From contig DATKYO010000039.1 of NCBI GenBank assembly GCA_035528475.1, positions 1 through 33,989 on the forward strand: a stretch of DNA of 33,989 bases, written 5' to 3'. Source of the stretch: SD8 sp035528475 (GTDB lineage Archaea > Halobacteriota > Methanomicrobia > Methanomicrobiales > Methanospirillaceae). This document shows positions 1-6,763 of the stretch, piece by piece. Positions within the stretch are counted from its first letter, which is position 1; every line of letters starts with the position of its first letter. Under the pieces are notes generated by a model, which saw only the letters and a program-made list of their open reading frames with translations, did no database searches and was not told the DNA's origin. The position numbers were made by a program, and so were the translations under genes.

Positions 1-1
1 C

Positions 2-643
2 GAAGTGACCATGGTGTTCCGGGACGATATCACAGCCTTCGATGGGGGGAAAAAGGATGTTCTCTCCATGAAGGGATCTATTAATGCCCGGGTCTCTGCG
101 TTTCTTTTTGAGTATCTTGAAAAGAATGGGATAAAAACACATTTTGTGGAGCTGACTGACGATTGCACCATGCGTGTGAAACAACTCGATATGATTCCGC
201 TGGAAGTGATTGTCCGGAATATTGCCGCCGGATCACTGGTACGAACCTATCCGTTTGAGGAGGGATCGGCACTCTCCCCCCCGGTCATCGTGATGGATTA
301 CAAGGACGATTCCCGCCACGACCCCATGTTAAACAATGATATAATCCTCGCACTTCAGCTGGTAAATAAAAACGAACTCGCAACCATACGGGAAACTGCC
401 CTGAAAATTAATACCCATCTTATGGAACTGTTTGATACCCTAGGCATATTACTGGTCGATTTTAAAATCGAATTCGGGAGGTATGAAGGCGAAATATATC
501 TCGGAGATGAAATCAGCATGGATTCCATGCGTCTCTGGGACAAATCCACGGGCGAGTCCCTGGATAAAGATGTATACCGCCATGAGAAAGGGGATGTAAT
601 GACCGTATACCAGCGGGTGGCAGAAAAGATATTGTCAAAGTGA
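2..643 (+). CDS. purC: Phosphoribosylaminoimidazole-succinocarboxamide synthase (SAICAR synthetase), 5' partial
   Basis: Catalyses ATP-dependent condensation of CAIR with aspartate to give SAICAR in purine biosynthesis. The reading frame is open at the window edge, so the first few dozen residues of the protein (the N-terminal ATP-binding part) are missing. What remains begins with the family signature FRDDITAFDGGKK, continues through MIPLEVIVRNIAAGS and the DFKIEFG and GDEIS motifs, and ends at a normal TGA. It is the first of three adjacent purine genes; purS follows after 19 bases and purS and purQ overlap. Identification is secure; only the 5' end is unseen. Confidence 0.95.
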   Translation, partial: EVTMVFRDDITAFDGGKKDVLSMKGSINARVSAFLFEYLEKNGIKTHFVELTDDCTMRVKQLDMIPLEVIVRNIAAGSLVRTYPFEEGSALSPPVIVMDYKDDSRHDPMLNNDIILALQLVNKNELATIRETALKINTHLMELFDTLGILLVDFKIEFGRYEGEIYLGDEISMDSMRLWDKSTGESLDKDVYRHEKGDVMTVYQRVAEKILSK

Positions 644-662
644 TTAAGGAGATGAACGAAGG

Positions 663-908
663 ATGAAATTTCTCATAAAAATTACCATATCCTTAAAAGA
701 AGGCATGCTTGACCCCGAGGCTACGGCCATCCTACATGCCCTGGCCAACCTGGGATTCGAGACCGATGAACTCAAGAGCGCCAAAGTCTATTTTATCCGG
801 CTCGGAGCCGATACAGTCCAGGATGCACATGCACAGGCAACGAAGATGTGTGAGCGGCTCCTTGCAAACCCCGTCATTCACCATTATGAGATCGAGGTCC
901 TGCAATGA
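663..908 (+). CDS. purS: FGAM synthase subunit PurS
   Basis: An 81-residue protein, the usual PurS size. PurS is the small dimeric subunit that bridges PurL and PurQ in the three-part formylglycinamidine ribonucleotide synthase of archaea and Gram-positive bacteria. The sequence shows the typical start with a beta strand then LKEGMLDPEA, followed by an ALANLGF segment. An AAGGAG-type ribosome binding site lies just upstream (around 646-652). The stop codon overlaps the purQ start by four bases (ATGA at 905-908), which implies translational coupling. PurL itself is not in the window. Confidence 0.93.
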   Translation: MKFLIKITISLKEGMLDPEATAILHALANLGFETDELKSAKVYFIRLGADTVQDAHAQATKMCERLLANPVIHHYEIEVLQ

Positions 909-1603
909 GGTTCGCCGTCATCCAGTTCGGGGGGAGCAACTGCGACTATGACGCACACTATGTACTCTCAGAGATTTGCGGAGTCGATACCGACCTGCTT
1001 TGGTATAAAAGCGGTCTTTCCCGTGCCTACGATGCGGTGATCCTTCCGGGAGGATTCAGTTATGGCGATTACCTGCGGGCAGGTGCCATAGCCTCCCGTA
1101 CCGCGGTCATGGAGGAAATCGTGCGACACGCCCGTGAGGGGGGGCTGGTGCTCGGAATCTGCAACGGAGCCCAGATTCTGGCAGAAAGCGGCCTGGTTCC
1201 TGGAACCTTCACCATCAATGCCTACCCAAAATTTATCTGCAAATGGGTCTACTTGCGGGTGGAGAATGCAGAGACCGCCTTCACTTCGATGTACCGAGAA
1301 GGCGATGTGATACGGATTCCCATAGCCCACAAGGAAGGGCGGTACGTGGCACCCGGGGATGAGCTTGCCGATCTGGAGGCATCAGGCAGAATTTCCTTCC
1401 GCTTCTGCTCCCCTGATGGTAAAATTACGCCTGATTCCAATCCCAACGGAGCCCTTGGTAATATCACGGGAGTACTCAATGAGACTGGAAACGTTATGGC
1501 AATGATGCCCCACCCGGAGCGTGCCTCGGAAGAGGAGATTGGATCCGTTGACGGAAAGAAAATCTTTCTCTCCATGATCCGTCATGTGGAGATGAATGGA
1601 TGA
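905..1603 (+). CDS. purQ: FGAM synthase glutaminase subunit PurQ
   Basis: A 232-residue class I glutamine amidotransferase that releases ammonia from glutamine for the PurL synthase. The N terminus MRFAVIQFGGSNCD is the classic PurQ start. The nucleophilic cysteine is in GICNGAQIL and the catalytic histidine in MPHPER near the C terminus. The length matches the stand-alone archaeal/Firmicutes type and not the fused large PurL. It overlaps purS by four bases and ends the pur cluster; a gap of 46 bases separates it from the next gene. Confidence 0.95.
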   Translation: MRFAVIQFGGSNCDYDAHYVLSEICGVDTDLLWYKSGLSRAYDAVILPGGFSYGDYLRAGAIASRTAVMEEIVRHAREGGLVLGICNGAQILAESGLVPGTFTINAYPKFICKWVYLRVENAETAFTSMYREGDVIRIPIAHKEGRYVAPGDELADLEASGRISFRFCSPDGKITPDSNPNGALGNITGVLNETGNVMAMMPHPERASEEEIGSVDGKKIFLSMIRHVEMNG

Positions 1604-1649
1604 AAATGAGAAAATTATCAGATACGATACGTGGGGATTGTGAAATTTC

Positions 1650-1925
1650 ATGACTGAAGATGAACTTGAATTGGAAATTCTCGAGTGGGCGAGGGATTAC
1701 GCAAAAAAGAACGGGTGGAAAATAAACCCCGATGAGAAGAAACTCAATATTGTAATACGCGGACTGGCTCGCAATAAAAGAAAATTCGGCGAAATGTACT
1801 GCCCCTGCCGGCTGCGGTCCGGGGATCCGGAGAAGGATAAGGAAATTATCTGCCCCTGCATCTATCACCGGGACGAAGTTGAGAACGAGGGATCCTGCCA
1901 CTGCAACCTGTATTTTAAAGAGTGA
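1650..1925 (+). CDS. Ferredoxin:thioredoxin reductase catalytic-chain-like protein
   Basis: A 91-residue protein with the three Cys-X-Cys motifs of the ferredoxin:thioredoxin reductase (FTR) catalytic subunit, in the right order: CPC near residue 51, CPC near residue 69 and CHC near residue 83. In the family these bind one 4Fe-4S cluster next to a redox-active disulfide and pass electrons from ferredoxin to thioredoxin-like partners. No FTR variable subunit or thioredoxin lies nearby, as is usual for methanogen homologues, so the partner is unknown. It follows purQ on the same strand after 46 bases and may share its transcript. Family call firm, substrate inferred. Confidence 0.85.
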   Translation: MTEDELELEILEWARDYAKKNGWKINPDEKKLNIVIRGLARNKRKFGEMYCPCRLRSGDPEKDKEIICPCIYHRDEVENEGSCHCNLYFKE

Positions 1926-2025
1926 TTTTCAGGGGTTTCTTTTTTTTGTTCGATTATAAAATTTATTTTCATATGAAATAGGCACAAATAATTTTATTTT
2001 GATATGATTATTTGGGAATGCCAAT

Positions 2026-2090
2026 TTATTAATGATATAAGGTAAAAAAATTTGATGTCGAGAGTATTCGACATTAAACTTAGGAGGAAT
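2026..2090 (+). promoter_or_regulatory. Promoter and hairpin leader of secreted paralog A
   Basis: An A/T-rich TATA-like stretch (about 2026-2040) lies 25-30 bases upstream of a strong inverted repeat. Arm 2051-2061 pairs with 2068-2078 around a six-base loop (2062-2067); the core ATGTCGA/TCGACAT is perfect and there is a single G-U pair. The AGGAGG ribosome binding site (2082-2087) follows directly, then the ATG at 2093. At normal archaeal TATA spacing the transcript would begin at or inside the hairpin, so it could act as a 5'-end structure or, as DNA, as an operator. Position of the start site is inferred. Confidence 0.6.
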
Positions 2091-2092
2091 TT

Positions 2093-2923
2093 ATGAAAAA
2101 AATCACAATACTGGTCATTGCACTGGTACTGTGTACCGGGTACGTAATGGCAGATCATGCCATCCCGCCGGTACCTGAAACGCAGGGAGTTACTACATCC
2201 ACAACCATTGATGCAATAGGCAATTTTGCTTCTGCTACAGAGATTCAATGGAGAATTGCTGATCATGATCCGGGGCTTCCCGATATACCTCCACTGATAA
2301 ATGGCGGTATCGTTGAGTCAACGTACACCGAGGACACCGTTTCCAATGGTATCGGCCTTATTGCCTACGACAAAGAGCTGGATGTAGAAACCAGCGGACA
2401 GATAAGCGGCCAGTGGAATATCGAGGCTGTAAAGGAACTCGCCTTTGTTGGAATTGATGGAGCACGTGTCACATCAACGGATAATATATTCGTGGACGGG
2501 GCCGGTACACCGGATATAACTGCAAACACTGTCATCTGCCCGTTTGCATCCGATGTGACCGAGGTCTTCCCTCAATACTGCAACAGGGCAGAAGCCGGAA
2601 GCACTATCGATATGACCGTGGCAAATGTCCGGACCACATCCACCGACAGAATCGTGATGCCTTCATCCGACCACCCTGTCGAGCTGAACCATGACATCCG
2701 TGTCAGTGAGCTGGTAACTGACCTCCCATCGATGGGGATGGCATCTGCATACATGGATGTGCTGATCCAGGAAGCCTATGGTGGAGATCCTTCACAAGAA
2801 CCTGGGGATGAAATCTTCTTCCAGCTTGGTGAGAGGATTGAGTTTTCAGAGGAGACCACTGTCGACGGTGACATCACACTCTTCGAGAAGCTGATGCATT
2901 ACGAATCCGGAATGGTCAGGTAG
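2093..2923 (+). CDS. Secreted protein of unknown function, paralog A of a tandem family
   Basis: A 276-residue protein. Residues 1-20 form a clear Sec-type signal peptide (Lys-Lys, hydrophobic core, VMA cleavage site before DH). The mature part has no further membrane segment, so it is probably released or held at the cell surface. It opens with the family signature PVPETQG and carries two cysteines spaced C-x13-C that could form a disulfide. Conserved blocks include DKELDVETSGQISGQWN and DHPVELNHDIRVSEL, and it ends LFEKLMHYESGMVR. I do not recognise a named domain. Start supported by AGGAGG at 2082. It is the first of three adjacent paralogs, each with its own promoter and terminator. Confidence 0.85.
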   Translation: MKKITILVIALVLCTGYVMADHAIPPVPETQGVTTSTTIDAIGNFASATEIQWRIADHDPGLPDIPPLINGGIVESTYTEDTVSNGIGLIAYDKELDVETSGQISGQWNIEAVKELAFVGIDGARVTSTDNIFVDGAGTPDITANTVICPFASDVTEVFPQYCNRAEAGSTIDMTVANVRTTSTDRIVMPSSDHPVELNHDIRVSELVTDLPSMGMASAYMDVLIQEAYGGDPSQEPGDEIFFQLGERIEFSEETTVDGDITLFEKLMHYESGMVR

Positions 2924-2939
2924 AACAGATAAATGAATG

Positions 2940-2975
2940 ATCCCGGAATTTTCCGGGATTTTCTAATTTTTTTTG
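2940..2975 (+). terminator. Hairpin/T-tract terminator after paralog A
   Basis: ATCCCGGA and TCCGGGAT form a perfect stem (2940-2959) with a four-base loop, followed by a T-rich run. It lies 16 bases after the TAG stop and recurs after paralogs B and C. Confidence 0.75.
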
Positions 2976-3049
2976 CAATTATTAAAATTTTAAAGATGCA
3001 TTTAAACAGAATAATATTTTTTTTTTTGAAATTAAATCAAAATATTTAC

Positions 3050-3118
3050 TAACTTATATATTCATTAAGCCAAAATACTCTCCGATGTCACTATTATCGG
3101 CATGAAAAATAGGAGGAC
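3050..3118 (+). promoter_or_regulatory. Promoter and conserved leader of secreted paralog B
   Basis: A TATA element (TTATATATT around 3054-3062) precedes, at about 25 bases, a leader that begins GATGTC at 3084. The 19 bases at 3092-3110 are identical to 4130-4148 upstream of paralog C. The leader can fold in two competing ways: CCGAT (3082-3086) with ATCGG (3096-3100), or ATGTC (3085-3089) with GGCAT (3099-3103). AGGAGG lies at 3111-3116. Confidence 0.6.
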
Positions 3119-3122
3119 AAGA

Positions 3123-3956
3123 ATGAAGAAACTTATAATCATATTCATCGCCCTGGCCCTGCTTACCGGGTTCGCCATGGCTGACCACGGAATTGACCCT
3201 GTCCCTGAAACCCAGGGCATCGTCACCTCTACCACCATCGATGCGGTAGGAAACTTCGCTTCATCCACCGAGAGCCAGTGGAGAATTGTTCAGGATATTG
3301 TTGGGCTTCCAGATATACCCCCACTTCTCTCTGAAATAGATGGTGGTGTCTATGAGTCAACGTACAACGAGGACACCGTGTCCAACGGTGTAGGTCTGAT
3401 CGGCTATGACAAGGAGCTCGATGTCGAGACCTCCGGCCAGATCTCCGGCCAGTGGAATATCGAGGCTGTAAAGGAACTCACCTTTTTAGGAATTGATGGA
3501 GCACGTGTCACATCAACAGATAATATATTCGTGGACGGGGCCGGTACACCGGATATCACTCCATCCACAGTCATCTGCCCGTTTGCATTTTATGTGACAG
3601 TGATTTTCCCTGCATACTGTAACAGGGCAGAAGCCGGAAGCACTATTGACATGACCGTGGCAAATGTACGGACCACTTCCACTGACAGGTTTGTGATGCC
3701 TTCATCCGATCATCCTGTCGAACTGAACCATGATATCCGTGTCAGTGAGCTGGTAACTGACCTCCCATCGATGGGGATGGCATCTGCATACATGGATGTG
3801 CTGATCCAGGAAGCCTATGGTATACCGGTCCCTGGTATACCGGCCAATCCGACGATACTTGCTGAGAGGATCGAATCCTCCGAGGAGACCACCGTTGACG
3901 GTGATATCACCCTCTTCGAGAAATTGATGCACTACGAGTCCGGAATGGTCAGGTAG
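3123..3956 (+). CDS. Secreted protein of unknown function, paralog B of a tandem family
   Basis: A 277-residue paralog of the genes on either side, with a signal peptide (cleavage after AMA, before DHG), the PVPETQG start and the C-x13-C pair. I chose the ATG at 3123, six bases after AGGAGG (3111-3116). The in-frame ATG at 3102 lies upstream of that site, and its equivalent before paralog C runs into a stop after three codons, so it is not a real start. Protein differences from A and C cluster in three places: after SQWRI, between the two cysteines, and before the final ERIESSEE segment. The DNA looks mosaic: much of the centre matches A almost base for base, and a 71-base stretch near the end matches C exactly. 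Confidence 0.85.
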   Translation: MKKLIIIFIALALLTGFAMADHGIDPVPETQGIVTSTTIDAVGNFASSTESQWRIVQDIVGLPDIPPLLSEIDGGVYESTYNEDTVSNGVGLIGYDKELDVETSGQISGQWNIEAVKELTFLGIDGARVTSTDNIFVDGAGTPDITPSTVICPFAFYVTVIFPAYCNRAEAGSTIDMTVANVRTTSTDRFVMPSSDHPVELNHDIRVSELVTDLPSMGMASAYMDVLIQEAYGIPVPGIPANPTILAERIESSEETTVDGDITLFEKLMHYESGMVR

Positions 3957-3972
3957 AACAGATAAATGAATG

Positions 3973-4000
3973 ATCCCGGGATTTTCCGGGATTTTTAATT
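3973..4000 (+). terminator. Hairpin/T-tract terminator after paralog B
   Basis: ATCCCGG (3973-3979) pairs with CCGGGAT (3986-3992), followed by TTTTTAATTTTT. The 3' untranslated sequence from the stop to the hairpin is nearly identical to that of paralog A. Confidence 0.75.
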
Positions 4001-4087
4001 TTTGTGATTTTTAAGATTAAATCGGCTTATACAATTAATAAAAATTGATTTATCTGTTTATTTAAAAATAGAGTCTTTATAATTGGC

Positions 4088-4158
4088 AAATTATATATAA
4101 AATCGCTTAAAATAATTTTCTGATGCTGTTATTATCGGCATGAAAAATTAGGAGGACA
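4088..4158 (+). promoter_or_regulatory. Promoter and conserved leader of secreted paralog C
   Basis: A TATA element (TTATATATAA, 4091-4100) stands about 26 bases before the leader that starts GATGCTG (4122). ATGCTG (4123-4128) pairs with CGGCAT (4136-4141) with one G-U pair; the same positions pair differently in the leaders of A and B. The Shine-Dalgarno site AGGAGG lies at 4150-4155. Confidence 0.6.
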
Positions 4159-4161
4159 CAA

Positions 4162-4962
4162 ATGAAAAAACTGTTAATTCTATTCATTGTTCTTGCTTTA
4201 AGTACCATGTATGTCACGGCAGATCATGCCATGCCGCCCGTGCCTGAAACGCAGGGTGCTGTCACATCCACTACCATAGATGCAATAGGCAATTTCGCAT
4301 CTGCAACCGAATTCCAGTGGAGAATCACAGACGGCGATTTCGGCCTCCCGGGAACCCCTCCGCTTGGTGGTTCAGTTTATGAATCGGTCTACACCGAGGA
4401 TACTGTATCCAATGGAATAGGGTTGATTGCCTATGACAAGGAGCTGGATGTAGAGACTTCCGGGCAGATTTCCGGTCAGTGGAATATCGAGGCAGTGAAG
4501 GAACTTGCTTTCGTGGGTATCGACGGAGCCCGCGTCGCTTCTTCCGATGTTATCTTTGTGGACGGCGCATCATTGCCACCTGCAACGGAAAACTGGTTTA
4601 TCTGTCCCTTCGTCAGCGACACATTCCCGGCTATTGGACAATACTGCAACCGGGCAGAGGCCGGAAGCACCATCGATATGACAGTGGCCAATGTACGCAC
4701 TACTTCCACTGAAAGGTTCGTTATGCCCCGATCCGACCACCCGGTCGAGCTGAACCATGATATTCGCGTCAGTGAGCTTGTCGAGGATCTGCCTTCCATC
4801 GGAATGGCTTCCGCATACATTGATGCACTTATCCAGGAAGGAGATGCCGAAAACGTATTCACTCTGCAGGAGCGTATCGAATCCTCCGAGGAGACCACCG
4901 TTGACGGTGATATCACCCTCTTCGAGAAATTGATGCACTACGAGTCGGGAGTAGTCCGATAG
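4162..4962 (+). CDS. Secreted protein of unknown function, paralog C of a tandem family
   Basis: The third and shortest paralog, 266 residues. It has a signal peptide (cleavage after VTA, before DHA), the PVPETQG opening, a C-x13-C pair and the shared end LFEKLMHYESGVVR. It lacks about ten residues in the variable segment before LQERIESSEE compared with A and B. The ATG at 4162 is six bases after AGGAGG. No transmembrane anchor, sorting motif or catalytic motif is visible. Function unknown; an abundant extracellular or envelope-associated product would fit the strong expression signals, but that is inference. Confidence 0.85.
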   Translation: MKKLLILFIVLALSTMYVTADHAMPPVPETQGAVTSTTIDAIGNFASATEFQWRITDGDFGLPGTPPLGGSVYESVYTEDTVSNGIGLIAYDKELDVETSGQISGQWNIEAVKELAFVGIDGARVASSDVIFVDGASLPPATENWFICPFVSDTFPAIGQYCNRAEAGSTIDMTVANVRTTSTERFVMPRSDHPVELNHDIRVSELVEDLPSIGMASAYIDALIQEGDAENVFTLQERIESSEETTVDGDITLFEKLMHYESGVVR

Positions 4963-4979
4963 AACAGTGTGAATGAATG

Positions 4980-5012
4980 ATCCCGGAATTTTCCGGGATT
5001 TTTAATTTTTGA
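4980..5012 (+). terminator. Hairpin/T-tract terminator after paralog C
   Basis: Same ATCCCGGA/TCCGGGAT hairpin (4980-4999) as after paralog A, followed by TTTTTAATTTTT. It also separates the array from the convergent kinase gene ending at 5055. Confidence 0.75.
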
Positions 5013-5054
5013 GATTATTATTCAGTCACCGGTCAGAGGATGCAATAGAGAGAA

Positions 5055-6707
5055 TTATTTCTTTTCCTCGTTCCGCCCGAAGATCACGTGATAGAGGGCA
5101 TAAAAGCCCATCCCGATCGCCGCCACATAGGTAAGGGTGGCAACGAGGACAACAAGCTCAGGAAGATAAATCGAACTTTCCCGCAGGATGAAAGATGATC
5201 CGACCACCATCGCTGCAATAATCAGGGCCACCACGATCTTGTTGCTGGTGCGGTCCAGGGCCTGCTGAAGTCGCCGGATATCGGTGTCGATTATATCGAT
5301 CTTGACTGTCCCGGTCGAAAACTGCTTGAGCATCCTGTTCAGGTTCCGGGGCATATCAAAGAAGCCGTCCACGGCTTCAACCAGGGACCCTGCCCCCCTT
5401 CGAAACAGGTAATCAAACATCGACTCGCGTCTGGAGAGTCCCTCCATGAATCTCTCTGAATTTTCCGTGAAGTCAAACTCCGGATCCAGGGCCAGTCCAA
5501 CGTCCATCACCATGATGATCACCTTTAGCATGAGCATCAGGTTCATAGGCACCCTGATCTGGTATTTACGGAGAATTGCTGTGAGGCCGTTTGCCATTCC
5601 GGAGAAACTATACTCACCAATCTGGGAACCCCCCGAATCCAGCATTGCGGAATAGATGTCATCCCGGAGAGATTCCCTGTGCTCCTCAGGTATCACGACA
5701 CCCAGACCTTCCAGGGCCTTGAGAAGCATGACCGGGTCCTCTTCTATCATGGCATTGATAAGACCGATGAACCAGAACCGTCGTTCAGGCCTTATTATGC
5801 CGACTATCCCAAAGTCAAGGAACGCTAAAATTCCCTCAGAAGTAACCAGGAGGTTTCCCGGATGAGGGTCGCCATGGAAGAAACCGTCCTCGAAGATCTG
5901 CTTCATGTAGACATAAAATCCGTCTTCGGCGATCTTTTTGGGATTGACACCGAACTCCCGGATACTCGCGATATCATCTACCCGTACCCCCTCGATATAT
6001 TCCATCACCAAAAGATGCGGACCGCTGTATTCCCAGTAAATCCGGGGCACCTTCACATCCGGAATTTTCCTCATGTTTTTGCGCAGGCGATCGGCATTTC
6101 TGCCATCCCTGACAAAATCAAGTTCCTTACGTATCTGGGAGGTAAAATCGGCTATAATTCCACGGGGGTTATATACCCTCCATTCCGGAAACACCGCCTC
6201 TGCACGCTGCGCAAAAGATTCCAGGATGAGGATATCGGTCTCTATGATATCTTTTATCCCCGGCCTCTGGACTTTCAGGACTACAGGTGTCCCGTCAGGG
6301 AGCCTGGCCTTGTGAACCTGGGAAATGGAGGCCGAGGCCAGGGGTTCATGGTCAATATTTGCAAAACAAAACCCCTTTTCAGGGCACCCCATGTATACAA
6401 CTTTCTCTATATCCTCAAAAGGAAGGGGATTGACATGATCCTGGAGTGTTTTTAACTCCTCAATGAGACCGGGAGGCAGCATCTCCTGCCGGGTGCTCAT
6501 GATCTGGCCGAACTTGATAAAAGTGGGGCCCAGTTCCTCGATTGCCATCCTCATCCTGGCATATTCGTTGGCCGCCGTGTCTACTTTCGGGGGTTTACCC
6601 CTGCGAAACCTATGGACGCCTGGAAAAAGCTTGTGGACAATAACCCCGAATTGATAGTTAAAAAGAATATCTGCTATCTGCCAGTAACGCCTGAACTTGG
6701 TCACCAT
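5055..6707 (-). CDS. ABC1/AarF/UbiB-family atypical protein kinase-like protein
   Basis: A 550-residue member of the ABC1 (UbiB/AarF) atypical kinase family. Visible motifs in order are the family-specific KxGQ helix (FIKFGQIMSTRQ near residue 65), the alanine-rich nucleotide loop (ASASISQVHKA), the lysine in VVLKVQRPG, the ExD motif (KELDFVRDGRNADRL), the catalytic loop DPHPGNLLV and the metal-binding LDFGIVG. Two hydrophobic helices at the C terminus (about 495-515 and 520-545) should anchor it in the membrane. Bacterial members support ubiquinone biosynthesis; methanogens of this group lack ubiquinone, so the role here is unknown, perhaps in membrane lipid metabolism. It is convergent with the secreted array. 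Confidence 0.9.
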   Translation of the reverse strand: MVTKFRRYWQIADILFNYQFGVIVHKLFPGVHRFRRGKPPKVDTAANEYARMRMAIEELGPTFIKFGQIMSTRQEMLPPGLIEELKTLQDHVNPLPFEDIEKVVYMGCPEKGFCFANIDHEPLASASISQVHKARLPDGTPVVLKVQRPGIKDIIETDILILESFAQRAEAVFPEWRVYNPRGIIADFTSQIRKELDFVRDGRNADRLRKNMRKIPDVKVPRIYWEYSGPHLLVMEYIEGVRVDDIASIREFGVNPKKIAEDGFYVYMKQIFEDGFFHGDPHPGNLLVTSEGILAFLDFGIVGIIRPERRFWFIGLINAMIEEDPVMLLKALEGLGVVIPEEHRESLRDDIYSAMLDSGGSQIGEYSFSGMANGLTAILRKYQIRVPMNLMLMLKVIIMVMDVGLALDPEFDFTENSERFMEGLSRRESMFDYLFRRGAGSLVEAVDGFFDMPRNLNRMLKQFSTGTVKIDIIDTDIRRLQQALDRTSNKIVVALIIAAMVVGSSFILRESSIYLPELVVLVATLTYVAAIGMGFYALYHVIFGRNEEKK

Positions 6708-6763
6708 AAGGACACCCCTTGGGTTCCGGAAAGCGTCCGGAGCCTTATTCCTGTCTTCTTACT

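Larger units (their letters stand above)
2051..5012 (+). repeat. Three-unit tandem duplication (leader + gene + terminator)
   Basis: Three direct repeat units of roughly 0.9-1.1 kb, each made of leader, secreted-protein gene and terminator. The 3' sequence TAGAACAG followed by GAATGATCCCGG is retained in all three. Intergenic DNA upstream of each TATA box is A/T-rich and not conserved, so the duplicated unit appears to begin near the promoter. Confidence 0.8.

Noticed and set aside
3102..3122. Upstream in-frame ATG for secreted paralog B
   Set aside because: It lies before the AGGAGG site, and the equivalent ATG before paralog C hits a stop after three codons.
2921..4962. TAG stops of the secreted paralogs as possible pyrrolysine codons
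   Set aside because: Each TAG is followed within 20 bases by a terminator hairpin, so they are ordinary stops; rpoK also ends with TAG.
2051..5012. Tandem array as a mobile element or CRISPR-like repeat
   Set aside because: The units are about 1 kb genes with promoters and terminators; there is no transposase, no target duplication and no short-repeat/spacer pattern.
5862..6455. A 197-codon plus-strand open frame opposite the ABC1 kinase gene
   Set aside because: It lies antisense to a gene with all family motifs, has no ribosome binding site and no recognisable sequence; it is a shadow frame.
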